A stretch of DNA of 64,000 nucleotides from Plasmodiophora brassicae (taxonomy: Eukaryota; Endomyxa: Phytomyxea; Phytomyxea; Plasmodiophorida), in NCBI GenBank assembly GCA_036867785.1, contig CP145426.1, positions 310,001 to 374,000 of the forward strand, given 5' to 3'. Of the stretch, positions 21,649 to 32,048 are shown one piece after another. Position numbers and translations under genes: made by a program. How positions within the stretch are numbered: the stretch's first letter is position 1; every line of letters begins with the position of its first letter. Under the pieces are notes generated by a model that made no database searches, was not told where the DNA came from, and saw only the letters and a list, made by a program, of their open reading frames with translations.

Positions 21649-22888
21649 TTGGTCGTTTTCATCCAAAATGAAATTTTCTGCGTCAGTTGACAGCCGTGGA
21701 TCCAAGTATCGCGACGGCATTTTTTTGACTGGTCAGGATCGCTCCGGATCATCACCAAACTCCGTACGTCAGCCTGCGATCAGCGCGCTCAGGTTGCCAG
21801 CTGTTCGACCAGCGATGGCGTCGTCTGGACCTGGGGATAGTGGATCAACCGCCAATGAGATCCTCGAAGGAGACGATCGTGTTCATGTCACACTTGACGT
21901 GATTGTGAAACCGTATGTAAGCATACAGCCGCGGAACACGTTGTATCACGTTCTAGGCCAATTCGACGTCGAAGTGGCCACCGTTGGCGACTTTACAGAC
22001 GCCGTACTTGGTCTCGTTCAAGAAAACGTAGACGGCCTGGCTCGCAAGTCATCTGACGACGACTCGACGTATATACTTGCTAAGGAGACCGTAACGTTAA
22101 CGTCACTGGACCAGTTTGTTGCCATCAAACACAACAATCACTTCTACGCCTTCCACCGTCCACATGGCGAGGATCACCGAGATCCAATGCGTACCCCAAC
22201 TGTTGTGCTAACGTTCAAATTGAAGTTAGTCACTGAATGTTGTTCTTGGCATACAGGCATAACCAAGGACACGCTTAACCGCTGGAGTAAGGACGTCCCG
22301 AGTCTATTCATTTATCAGTACGGGAAAGAGCTGCGAAACGCATCGGACTTCAAGAAGTTTCAAGCGTCTGTGTTCTCGGCTCCGCAGTTGGACCGTGCTC
22401 GCGCCGCTGCCGATGAACAAGTGAGAGCGATCGAACGCCAACTGAAGGATCACTGGGGAACGGTATATCAATCCCAGTCAGCCAACTGGCGGATTTGGGC
22501 CAGTCGCATCGCGCGCGAGCCGGTCACACGTCGAGCTGCTTTGATCGAGGATCCGCCTCCATACGAAATCGTCCACCTCTTCGAGCACTCGCCACTACAA
22601 AATGGACCGTTGCTCACGACCCTCCGGGAAGACAATTCCACAACGCTAGCGATTCTGGACACGATGGACGATCACTTGCAAGAGTTTCAGGACTTTATCC
22701 ATCGCCAGATCGAGGCGTTTCGCGACAGCGTTGGGTGCCAGATGCGGCAGATGCGCGACACCGTGCGCCGACATCGACGAGTTGCTGAGGCGCTTAGGGC
22801 TAGTCTTCATCCCGAGGAACTTCCTGATAATCTGAACAGGCTGCAGAGGGCTCCCAATCAGAGTGATTTTGACCATGAGGATCAATAA
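21638..22888 (+). CDS. Unknown protein convergent with the Tc1/mariner transposase
   Basis: An open frame of 416 residues; the likely initiator is an internal Met (MASSGPGDSGSTAN, about 21815). Notable blocks are VHVTLDVIVKPYVSI, FDVEVATVGDFTDAVLGLVQ, a Trp-rich middle (NWRIWASRIAREPVTRR), and a C-terminal segment with heptad-like spacing (LDTMDDHLQEFQDFIHRQIE) suggesting a coiled coil. It ends two bases before the tail of the transposase, tail to tail. I recognise no domain. Because it lies within the same 65-bp-flanked unit, it is probably cargo or an accessory protein of the nested element rather than a host gene. A 33-nt intron near 22227-22259 is possible but not required. Confidence 0.55.
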   Translation: MNLYWSFSSKMKFSASVDSRGSKYRDGIFLTGQDRSGSSPNSVRQPAISALRLPAVRPAMASSGPGDSGSTANEILEGDDRVHVTLDVIVKPYVSIQPRNTLYHVLGQFDVEVATVGDFTDAVLGLVQENVDGLARKSSDDDSTYILAKETVTLTSLDQFVAIKHNNHFYAFHRPHGEDHRDPMRTPTVVLTFKLKLVTECCSWHTGITKDTLNRWSKDVPSLFIYQYGKELRNASDFKKFQASVFSAPQLDRARAAADEQVRAIERQLKDHWGTVYQSQSANWRIWASRIAREPVTRRAALIEDPPPYEIVHLFEHSPLQNGPLLTTLREDNSTTLAILDTMDDHLQEFQDFIHRQIEAFRDSVGCQMRQMRDTVRRHRRVAEALRASLHPEELPDNLNRLQRAPNQSDFDHEDQ

Positions 22889-22890
22889 AT

Positions 22891-24088
22891 TTATTCGAAT
22901 CCGGCCTCCGTCATGCGATTGGTGATGTCCTTGTAGGCGACGCCTGGATTGAACTTTCCGTTTGCGCCAAACCCACATTTCTTGAACAGACCTCTCATAT
23001 CATATCTCCGAAACTTCTTGAGTTCCGTTAAGATTACAACAGGGAGGTCCTTCGGTTTGACATTGCCTTCAGCATACCAACGCCTAAGGCTTTTCTTGAC
23101 AAGACCGAACACAATCTCAATCGGGTTGAACATCGGACAGTAGGCTGGCAGGAAGATGGGAATGATGCCGAGATCCCGTAGGTACTCGACTATCGTATGA
23201 TGGCAATGTATCCTGGCTCCATCCATGATCCAAACCGATTGCCGCCCAGGATGCTTCTGAACTCGGCCGGACAGAGCATGCTCACGGACGCATTCGACAA
23301 ATTTCTGACGATCGAACGTGCCCTCTGTGAGAAATGTGCCTTCCAACCCATCACATCCGATGAAGCACAACAACGAGCTACGCGGCCTTCTGACGAATTC
23401 GCCTCTGAAGAGCAGTTCCTGGCCCTGCATAACGCATGTTAGGGTCCTGTATACGGATAACGTTGGGGAACTCGTCGACAGACCTTAAGCGCATAACCCT
23501 TGCGACGTAGCATGTCCCGGTTGTCGAGGCCGAACTCGTCAAGAAAGCACAGGCTGGAGTGGGTCCAGTCGATAGCGTTGAGTTCCTCGAAGAATCGGAC
23601 GATGTCTGCTTCCTTGATCTGGATGGCTCGACGGACAATGAGCTATTCAACAGTAAGCCGAAACTGATAACCCATTCCTGTTCGAGTCGTACCTTTCGAG
23701 TAAAGCCGTATTCGCGAAGTATGCGCCAGATCGTGCTCAAACTGATGTCGTTCTTCCAGTTGATTTCGAATGCCAGCTTGGCTTCGTCAAGAAAGGACAA
23801 AGGGTTGGCGAGGAAGTAGTCCCTTATCCATTCGCGGTGTTCAGGCGTGTACTTCCGCTGCGACTCTGTTGCCTTACGGGATACGGCACCGGTGCGCTCG
23901 TACCGCTCGATCCATCTGCCGATCGTCGATGGCGCCTTGCGATACAAAAGGGCTATCTGATTCTGCTTGAGGCCGATGAAATAGTAGGCGTACAGCGCAT
24001 GCAGTTTGGTGTTCTCTGTAGCATGTTGGCTTTCAATTGCTTCGGACACGTGTACACCATGAGCGGCCGCCATCTCCAACGCTGGCAC
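22891..24088 (-). CDS. Tc1/mariner (DD34E) transposase, two introns, looks intact
   Basis: Exons 23693-24088, 23484-23642 and 22891-23424 join in frame across introns of 50 and 59 nt (GTACGACTCG...GAATAG and GTCTGTCGAC...ATGCAG), giving about 362 aa. The N terminus carries paired helix-turn-helix DNA-binding segments (YFIGLKQNQIALLYRKAPST, then TIWRILREYGFTRK). The catalytic core has Asp in LCFLDEFGLDN, Asp in VWIMDGARIH, and Glu in FNPIEIVFG, with exactly 34 residues between the last two, the Tc1-type DD34E spacing. No interruption remains once the introns are removed. Spliceosomal introns of host size in such a transposase are notable. Confidence 0.85.
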
Positions 24089-24516
24089 CTACGCGCTTTG
24101 CAATAATTTTGTAACTGAAAAAGAGGGAGCACGACGCCACAGATCACATCTACAACCTTGAACGGGCGTTACATCGTCTGCTCGCGCTCGTGCAATCCAA
24201 ATCAGGTATAACAACTAGTCTCAGGTCAACCACTACCGAACAGGACACGATTGCGAAGACGGTTGTTTCTCGAGCTCCGTTTAATTGATCAGAATCGCCG
24301 CTACGTATCTTCTCTACCTGCTTGACTGAAAGATTGCCACATCCCGTCCCTATATCTTCTGGAAGCTACAGGTTTCAAGTCAAACCAGCCGAGCAAGCGC
24401 GCTCGCGATAGTTGGGCACCAACAATCGCGAAAAAAATGCGTGGCGACGGTTGATAGTTGGGGCGATTGCATTTCGGACGGCAATCGCAATACTTACCAT
24501 TTGGCACCAAAATAAG

Positions 24517-24581
24517 TATAAGTTCAACGGTCAACATTATACTGTTGTCATAGTTCATTGAAGAGGCGGTTCCACGCCCCA
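24517..24581 (-). repeat. 65-bp perfect inverted repeat, right copy
   Basis: Reverse-complement partner of 21584-21648. Here it is in its natural place, forming the 3' end of the hAT transposase coding sequence (minus strand) and the adjoining 3' flank. That identifies the left copy as the displaced one. Confidence 0.9.
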
Positions 24582-26576
24582 AGCTTCATGTGCATCTCCA
24601 CGGTAAGTGGGTCGAGCGAGCTCCGGTCTGGGCCGATAAGGTCGCCCGACTCGGAAAATATGCATTCACAGGGCACTGAGCTGCCCTGGATCACGAATAC
24701 GTCTCGAGCGAGCCGGCTGATTGTGGGAAAGCGCTCCTCATGCGCTTTCCACCACTGCAGGATATCTTTGCAGGACCTGTCGGCGCGAGCGGTCATGAGG
24801 TAGAAGTCATCGACCTCGTCGTCTTTAGCCGCCTGATCTCCTTCGGCCTCTGCAAACAGATCGAACGCGACATCCACGTCGTCTTCCTGTCGAGGCGGAG
24901 CCGCTGACTGGTAGCCGTAGTTGGCCGCAAGGGTGCCGGACAGGTGCTCCTTCATGTTCTTTGCGTCGTCGCATGCATTCGATGTTCTTGGATCGAGCAA
25001 CAGAGCCAACAGATTCAGCTTCGAGCACATGTAAGGTTCGTATTTGGTCAGTTTCGTCAGCATTGCGGTGGCCGCGCGCTTAACAGCTGGGGTCGTGAAC
25101 CCGCAAGGGCTCCTGCCCGCTGCCGTCCGCTCGCAGAGATGCTTCATGTGCTTATAAATCAGGGACTGCATCGAGATCGTCGCGTACGCCGATCCGCTCG
25201 CCGCCTTTGTGCAGTTGTACGCATCCTCCCGGAAGTCTTTGCATGACTTGAGCACCCGCCATGTCAGCGGTTTGGTCAGGTCTGCGAACGCCTCGAGCCG
25301 TGAGGAAAACCTCGCTGCGCTGATCAAGTGAACTGCGACCTTCTCGAAGGTGAACCACCGGTCTATCATGTCGAACGTTGTGTTCCACCTCGACTCGCAG
25401 TCGAGATTCGGGACGTGTATCTGCTGTTTGGCAAAACCAAACAACACGCAAGCTTCCTTGAATGTGTCCGTAAGAGCCGATGATACACGAATGACCTATC
25501 GACACCAGTATTAATTACAACAGTTACAACCAACATAGACATGAGGCACCTTTGCAAACTCTCTCAACAGAGAAATTTCCGTGCGTATGACATCTAGTGC
25601 GTCCACCACACTCCTGTGTAGGATATGACAAACGCACCGAATGCGGAATGTGCCAATTATCATCCAAGTCAAGTTGCATCTCAGACTTCAAGTAGTCCTT
25701 GACCCGAGCAACAGCGGGGGGCATTTCACCGCCGTTGTCGCTGGTGACGGCCCGCACACGCGATGCGACGTTGTACTCGTTCAACACCTTAATGATCCGT
25801 TCTGACGTTGTTAACTGGTTATGCGGGCGGGGGAAATAGCTGTACTCGACAAGAACCCGTCGAAGACGCCAGCTCAAGACAATCCAGTGCCCGGTGAGGG
25901 CGAAGCACCCTTGCATCATGCGTGATGACCACCCATCGACTGTTATAGCTAGACGCCCTGGAATTCTGTCGAGGACCACTTGAATCTTCTCGCGCGCAAT
26001 GTGGTACTGATCAACTAACGACCGCACCAATGTGCGTCTGCTAGGAAGTTGGTAGCGCGGATCAAGGGTTTGCAAGAACGACTCGAAGTACGGGCTCTCC
26101 ACAATACTGAACGCTCTCTTCTCATCGACGATCCACGCAATTAACGCTGCCAGCTGCCTTTCCCGCGTCGAATCATCGATGTCTGGGCGACGGCTGCGGT
26201 TGCTGACGTCATTGTGAGGCGCCTTTCCGACAGGTCCGGTTGCGACCGGGCGCTCGATGTCGTGCGCGTGTTGGAGATGCCTTCCCAGAGTACTATTTCC
26301 AGTGTGGGCGCCGACGGTTGTTGATTTGTCGGGTTCGCAAAGAAGGCATATGCGAAGGTTCTCGACAGATGGACTCAGGCCAAAGTATCGTTTGCCCCAG
26401 AATTCGCCTCGATGCCGTTTGCCCGTTCGTCCACAGGCAGAAATCGAAGTCGACGGACCTGATGCCAAAGGATCGGGCCCCCCTGAACTCGATGCCAAAG
26501 GATCGGGCCCCCCTGAACTCGATGCCAAAGGAACGGAGTCCCCTGAAGGTTGTGATTCCATATCTCTGGCATTCAT
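24548..26576 (-). CDS. hAT transposase with BED zinc finger and C-terminal dimerisation domain
   Basis: The N-terminal part (25524-26576) has a BED-type finger: GEFWGKRYFGL, then CLLC, then HLQHAH. It is followed by the hAT core: PYFESFLQTLDPRYQLPSRR, LAITVDGWSSRMMQGCFALT and SDNGGEMPPAV. Near 25650 the sense frame appears to change to one reading IRCVCHILHRSVVDALDV, so there is either a one-base frame disruption or an unrecognised mini-intron. A normal intron then joins this to the C-terminal exon (24548-25450) with LDCESRWNTTFDMIDRW and the hAT dimerisation block WWKAHEERFPTISRLARDVF, then SSVPCECIFSESGDL. The protein ends LGAWNRLFNEL. A 30-bp tandem triplication (26462-26540) gives repeated SSGGPDPLA near the N terminus. 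Confidence 0.8.
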
Positions 26577-26699
26577 CCAGATTAGGACAGCAACACTGAT
26601 CTAAAAGAGCCATTGTTCATACCGATGAACTGGCAGATTGCTGACGTGCTCCACGTTCCGAATTCGGACTGAATCGTGGGTAGCGGCGCAGCGCAAAGT

Positions 26700-26920
26700 C
26701 CAAACGGCGCGCTCATACGGCCATACCGCTCATGGGAACACCCGAGCCGAGCTCAAACGGTGCGTCCCTACAGCTCATGGAGACACCCGATCCGATCGAA
26801 CGAGGCGCCCCTACCGCTCATGGAAACACCCGATCCGATCAAACGAGGCGTCCCTACCGCTCATGGAAACACCCGACCCGATCGAACGAGGCGGCCCTAC
26901 CGCTCAAGATGTCATTCCCC
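26700..26920. repeat. ~42-bp tandem repeat near the hAT right end
   Basis: About five copies of a unit containing CTACCGCTCATGGAAACACC followed by CGATCCGATCGAACGAGGCG are arranged head to tail, between the transposase 5' end and the GGACCGG array. The last copies are the most alike. Likely part of the element's subterminal region. Confidence 0.75.
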
Positions 26921-26984
26921 GATCCGATCGGATCCGGACCTTCAAAGACACGGCATCGTCGGGACCGGACAGTTGGGACCGGTC

Positions 26985-27165
26985 CTCAACGGTCCAGGAC
27001 TGAACCGAACCGGACCGCAAGTGGGACTGGACCGGACCGGACCGAAGAGCGGCCGGACCGGACCGGACCGGACCGCGAGACGAGCAAGAAGGACCGAACT
27101 GGACCGGACTGCAAAAATTGGGACCGGACCGGACCGGACCGGACCGGACCGGACCGGACCGTGCC
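26985..27165. repeat. GGACCGG subterminal array, right end of the hAT element
   Basis: Long runs of the 5-bp unit GGACC, with interspersed GGACTGGACCGG and GGACCGGACTG words, mirror the array at 21404-21560 at the opposite end. Arrays of this kind are typical transposase-binding sites of hAT elements. Confidence 0.8.
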
Positions 27166-27266
27166 CACCCCTCGTGGGGACGTCCGGGCCTGCACTGCGG
27201 CACTTTGCGCGTGGCTGTGCCGATCCACGCGAGCGCCTGTGACGTGGCCCATTGCGGGGTGACACG

Positions 27267-27431
27267 ATGACGGAGCGGACGACTCGTCGCCAGCTTGAAG
27301 CCGTGCGCCTGCCCCCTTCGGTGCCCGAGCATCGCGCGCTCTGCACTGACGACGACGGGGCGCATCCTTTGATACGACGTACAGTGCCGATCTCAGAACA
27401 GGTTGGCCAGCGGTTCCTGGGCGGGATGTAA
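27267..27431 (+). CDS. Possible 54-aa ORF beside the hAT insertion
   Basis: A short open frame starts MTERTTRRQLEAVRLPPSVP and ends FLGGM before TAA. Composition is protein-like but short. It may be an orphan exon. The opposite strand nearby has a competing candidate gene. Weak evidence. Confidence 0.2.
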   Translation: MTERTTRRQLEAVRLPPSVPEHRALCTDDDGAHPLIRRTVPISEQVGQRFLGGM

Positions 27432-27960
27432 ACGGCTCTGGTCCAGCAACGCAGGGTCCGTTGCGATGGTCACCACAACGTTCAACTGCATCCGGATCGC
27501 GCGCGTAATCCGCTGATTCGGAAGAGTTGCCCTGGGAGAATTGCACGTCATTAGAAGGATGCGTCCAGTGTTTCCGTGCCCACCATACCAGTGGAAGGTC
27601 ATCACATCGTTCCTGGGGACGTTCCGGGTTCGGTTTCCAGCCCGGACGAGCAGCGCCTGGCGATCGAGTTGCGACAGGTCCTACGGGTGGTGGCGGGGGC
27701 GCCTGCACAACTCAGAACAGCATCGCGGAATGTACCACGGGTTGACGAGCTGGCGTATCGTCTGACGTCGGCCAGTCCACAATACATTGCGAGTAGGTGA
27801 AGGACACCTCGCTGCCGTTTGCGTCAGACAGGCAGTAGCAGTGATGGTTGTGGCGGCGGCCGGGGCAGTGATCGCGGCGCATCGGCCAGGCCCCGACAGT
27901 CCAGCGCGGTCGCGAATGTGACGTTGTTGGCATCGTCGAAGACGCAGTCCGCGTCGGGGC
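27393..27960 (-). CDS. Possible unidentified gene upstream of DNA2
   Basis: Minus-strand blocks with convincing composition are FDDANNVTFATALDCRGLAD (about 27900-27940), CYCLSDANGSEVSFTYSQCI then VDWPTSDDTPARQPVVHSAM (about 27735-27845), and a last block HWYGGHGNTGRILLMTCNSP, RITRAIRMQLNVVVTIATDP and LDQSRLHPAQEPLANLF ending at 27393. They need at least two introns or frame joins that I could not fix. No family is recognised. It would be divergent from DNA2 with a very short shared promoter. Confidence 0.4.
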
Positions 27961-27981
27961 GGTGCCGGTGCCGCGCCCGCA

Positions 27982-30900
27982 ATGGGGCTCCTGGACGCCG
28001 AGTTCGACGCCGCCCTGGTCGCGCTGGGCGACCTGGAGCTCCCGGCGCCGTGCACGAGGTTCCTCGTCCTGGAGGCCGGCGTCGACTCTGCGGGAACCGT
28101 ATGGGGCGCGCGCGCGCGCGATGTCACCATGGGCGCGCCCGCCCTGCTGACGTCCCCCGGTCGCAGGTGCTGCGGCTATTCCACGAGGGGCACGGCGCCG
28201 AACGCGTCTGTCGCGTTCGTGGCGACTGGCGGGAGTGTTTCATCGACGTCGGCGACTACGTTAACGTCATCGGCGAGGTCTCCGTCCCCGTAATCGGCGT
28301 CGGCACGCGCGGCGCTTCTCGTTGACCTTCGCGCGGCAGGCGGGGTCCGATGGCGAGTACGTCGTCGACAACGAGAACAACATGATCATTGTGCATCCGG
28401 ACCGGCTCGTATCGGGGACGCGTGTCGGCTCCAGCGTCGCCTGCATGCGGCGCGCCGTCCTCAGCGAACGCGTCAACGTGCGTATCTGCTCCTCCCCGTA
28501 CGCTCTCTGAGTTCATCGTACTGCCTGTCGCAGGCGCCGTCGTCATCCGTCAAGGCCATTCGCGGTACGCTTGCGCACCAGCTGTTCCAGGCCTGTCTGA
28601 GGAGCGGCAACTTCTCTGAGCGGTTCGCCCGCGATCAGGTCGCTGACGTTGTCCGCGACGCCTACCTGGATCTGTACGGTCGACCGGGTTTGGCATCCCG
28701 TCTGTCTCCATTGGAAGTAACGCCGTCGTCGAACACAGGATCCTGTTTGAGGAGACCGAGCAGGACACGGTCCACTACCTGACGTCGCTCATCCCCCAAC
28801 TCCAGGCGTGGTCGTCCACGTTCTGCGGCCGTGCCGCTTCCGCCGACAGCGAAGTCCATTTCGCGGACAAGCGAGTGTCCACCCGCATCGTGGACGTTCT
28901 CGACATTGAAGATCAGGTTCTGGCCCCCAGATACGGTCCGATCGATGGGCGGTCGTTGTTTCGAGGGTTCGGTGGCTGAATGTCGTGCAGGGCTGCAGGG
29001 CAAGATCGATGCGACGGTTCGTGCTGAGTGCCGGGAGCTGGGCCCGCTCTCTGCAGCAGTGCCACGTGTCCTGCCCTTAGAGCTGAAGACCGGCAAGCCT
29101 CGTACGGCAGATAACGCCCAGTTATCGCTCTACACGCTGCTCCTCAGCGAGCGGTACTCGCCCGAGAGGGTCGAGAGTGGCCTGCTCCTGTACCTGACCG
29201 CACAGTCGGTGGCAATGAAGGGTGCGTCCCGAACTGGTCTCGTCTGCAGCAGCGTCCGGATGACTCGTCTCGTAGGCATCGTACACCGTCATGGCGAGCT
29301 GCGACAATTGATCATCAAGCGCAACATCATCGCGTCGTACGCTGTCGGCTCTGAGATGCACGGGCGAAGTGGTGCACTGCCCGCGTTGATCGATAACGAC
29401 CACTACTGTCGAAACTGTTTCCAGGTCCTCCGTTTCCGACCACGCCCGTTTCCTGCAGGTGACATGACCACGGTTGCAGGCCGATTCCTGCATGCTGTTC
29501 CGGAAGGCGTACGAGTCCTCTGACGATCGTGACCCACACCCATTGGACGACATCGTGGTACGCTGTCCGGTCTGCTGCGCCGACGAGGTTGATGACGTTA
29601 CGCGCGCTTCTACAGGGACATCTGAACGAGAACCATATGCGTTATTTCCGGTTCTGGAACCAGATGATCGATCTGGACTCGCGGGAGGCACGCCAACGCC
29701 AGTCCCGGATCTGGACTGAAACGAGCGCGACCTGCCAAGCGCATGGCCGCTGCGTTTCGAATGTTTGCCTGGACTCTGAACAGGTGCGTTTCATCCGCGA
29801 TGTCCCCGGTTGGCAGTCCCTATAGCTGATATACAGCAAGGTCATTGGAGAGATGTTCTTCTGCACGTTCAAAGCGTCTCTCGATTCGACGACCAATTTC
29901 ACGTCGTTGTACTTTGAGGAAGGCGACAAGGTGGCGATCAGCACCGAAGACGGACAGGTCGGCATAGCCACCGGGTTCGTCGTCAACGTCGACGAGCGCT
30001 CCGTTGTCGTACGAATCTACAACCGGCGCCTATCCGTCCGCTTCCAGCACTGCCGGTTTCGCATCGATAAGGACGAGTACATCAGCAGGTACGCCAACCT
30101 GCGCGGCAACCTTGTCGCCCTCTGTGCCCAAGCCCCGGATTCGGACCGTCTGCGGGACCTCATCGTCGACCTTGTAAGATGGGAACGGCTTCATTGACGG
30201 CCGGATTGGCACTGAACCGGGCCCGAATCAGAGATCGCCGCTCTTCGACATCGAGCGCGATCTGAGTGTTTCCGATGACGACCTCCGGGCTGCCTATTTC
30301 AACGACCTGAACGAAGATCAGCGGAAAGCGGTGCGGCATGTCATGGCAACGCAGGACTACGCGTTGATCCTGGGCTTTCCCGGCACCGGCAAGACTACGC
30401 TGATCGTGTTCCTGGTACGCCTGATGGTGTTCCTTGGCCAGCCCGTCCTGCTCTGCTGCCATACGAACACGTCCCTGGACAACATCCTGCAGAAGCTGGT
30501 TCCGATCGGCGTCCCGTTCATCCGCCTCGGCATCATGAACCGCATCCAGCGGTCGCTGCACGACCATACGCTGGAGGAGGTCTGCTCAGCAGCGGTCTAG
30601 CACCATTGATGCTAACCCAGTCTAATTCGCGGTCGAATGCCCAGCAACGCTTTCAAAGCCTACAGGAGGCTCGCGAGTTCTGCGCCTCCCAGCCTGTGGT
30701 CGGCTGCACATGCCTAGGTGCTTCGCAAACCATGCTGGGCAGGCGCCGGTTCGACTGGGTCATCTGCGATGAAGGTTGGGAACTGGCACGTTGTTTGACA
30801 TGCGAATGCCGATGCCTGTCCATGCAGCGTCACAGGCGACGGAAATCGCCATGCTGGCCCCGCTGCGTCTCGGGAAGCGGTTCGTTCTGGTCGGTGACCA

Positions 30901-31816
30901 TTATCAGCTGCCGCCGCTCGTCAGGGACCCGGTCGCCAAGCGCAGCGGGATGGATACCAGCCTGTTCCTGCGATTGTCAGAGGCCCACCCGCATGCTGTC
31001 AGTGCAACCCCACGTGTCGTGCTGGTCGCCCCATCCGCTGATTCGCAGTGACAGGTCGTCCAGCTGAAGTCGCAGTACCGGATGAACGAGGCGATCCTGT
31101 CGCTCAGCAATTCGCTGATCTACAGCAACGCTCTCGTCTGTGGAACGGACAAGGTCGCCTCGGCCCGTCTGCATCTTCCAGCGCCGAAGCGCCTCCCGAG
31201 GGTCACCGTCCCCGGCGCAACGTTCGACTGGCTCGGCCGTGCTCTGGACCCGGAACGCCCTGTCCTGTTCCTGAATACGGACGCGGTGCCAGCCCCCGAC
31301 GGCCATCGCGGCGAGCAGAACGAGACAGAGGCGGAGCTCGTGCTGGCGCTACTGGACGCGTTATCGGGCGCAGGCGTTCCCGGGAGCCACATCGGGGTCA
31401 TCAGTCCCTACCGGTCACAGCTCCAGCTGCTGAGACGGCGTCTGGGTGCACGACGGGGCGATGTGGAGGTGGAATCCGTGGACAAGTTCCAGGGGCGCGA
31501 CAAGGACGTCATCATCATGTCGCTGGTCAGGAGCAACCCGAAGAACCGTGTCGGCGAACTCCTGCAGGACTGGAGGCGGATCAACGTGGCGCTGACGCGA
31601 TCGCGGTACAAGCTCGTGCTGGTCGGGTCACAGACCACGCTCAGGCATTCCCCGATCATGGCCGCGCTGATCGACGTCATCCACCGTCAGCACACGGTCG
31701 TGGATCTGCCCGCGCGAGCCCATTTGTTCTACCGCCAGGAGGAGGCCGACGAAGGTGCGGGTGCTGCCGTCCCACAGGCAAAGCGGCTGAGACTGGGCCC
31801 TCCTGGCGATGGTTGA
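27982..31816 (+). CDS. DNA2: DNA2 nuclease-helicase
   Basis: The multi-exon gene encodes all parts of eukaryotic Dna2 in order. An OB-like N-terminal piece (DWRECFIDVGDYVNVIGE) comes first. The nuclease domain follows: NMIIVHPDRLVSGTRV, the first Fe-S Cys in SVACMRRAVL, GTLAHQLFQACLRSG, RIVDVLDIEDQVLAPRYG, KIDATV and the catalytic LPLELKTGKPR. The remaining Fe-S ligands form C-x2-C-x5-C once spliced (HYCRNCFQ, then ADSCMLF). The superfamily-1 helicase domain has Walker A GFPGTGKTT, DEASQ (restored by an intron at about 30772-30826), RFVLVGDHYQLPPLV, SQYRMNEAILSLSN, VDKFQGRDKDVIIMSLVRS and DWRRINVALTRSRYKLVLVG. It ends PPGDG. Dna2 trims long Okazaki flaps and resects double-strand breaks. Start chosen as MGLLDAEFDAAL; no key residue appears missing. 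Confidence 0.88.
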
Positions 31817-32048
31817 CCTTCCGCGAATGCCTTCGGGGGATACACATATACGAACCGATGACCTTTCGATCAGAAACCGCGCTGCTCAAGAATCGGCAAC
31901 ACATGGTGGGACCAAACGGTGACCCCCATACATTAGTTCGCAGCGGGCCACGACGCCGACGAGTCCTGGTTCAGGTGCGTCTTCAGGAAGATCCTGGTGA
32001 GTGTTCGTCAGTAACGACTGGTGTGGGGGCATCGCCCCCAGCGGAACC

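Larger units (their letters stand above)
21393..27173 (-). mobile_element. hAT DNA transposon (5.78 kb) with a nested Tc1/mariner element
   Basis: The element is bounded by the 8-bp duplication GTGGGGAC. The left end reads TAGGGGTGGGCAC and the right end, inverted, GAGGGGTGGGCAC, so the terminal inverted repeats match at 12 of 13 positions and look like classical hAT ends. Just inside both ends are dense GGACCGG tandem repeats (21404-21560 and 26985-27165), the usual kind of subterminal transposase-binding array. The hAT transposase is on the minus strand (24548-26576). The interval 21649-24516 holds foreign genes and is discussed as a nested insertion. The presence of the duplication shows that the copy inserted as a unit between GPAA1 and its downstream neighbour. 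Confidence 0.8.
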
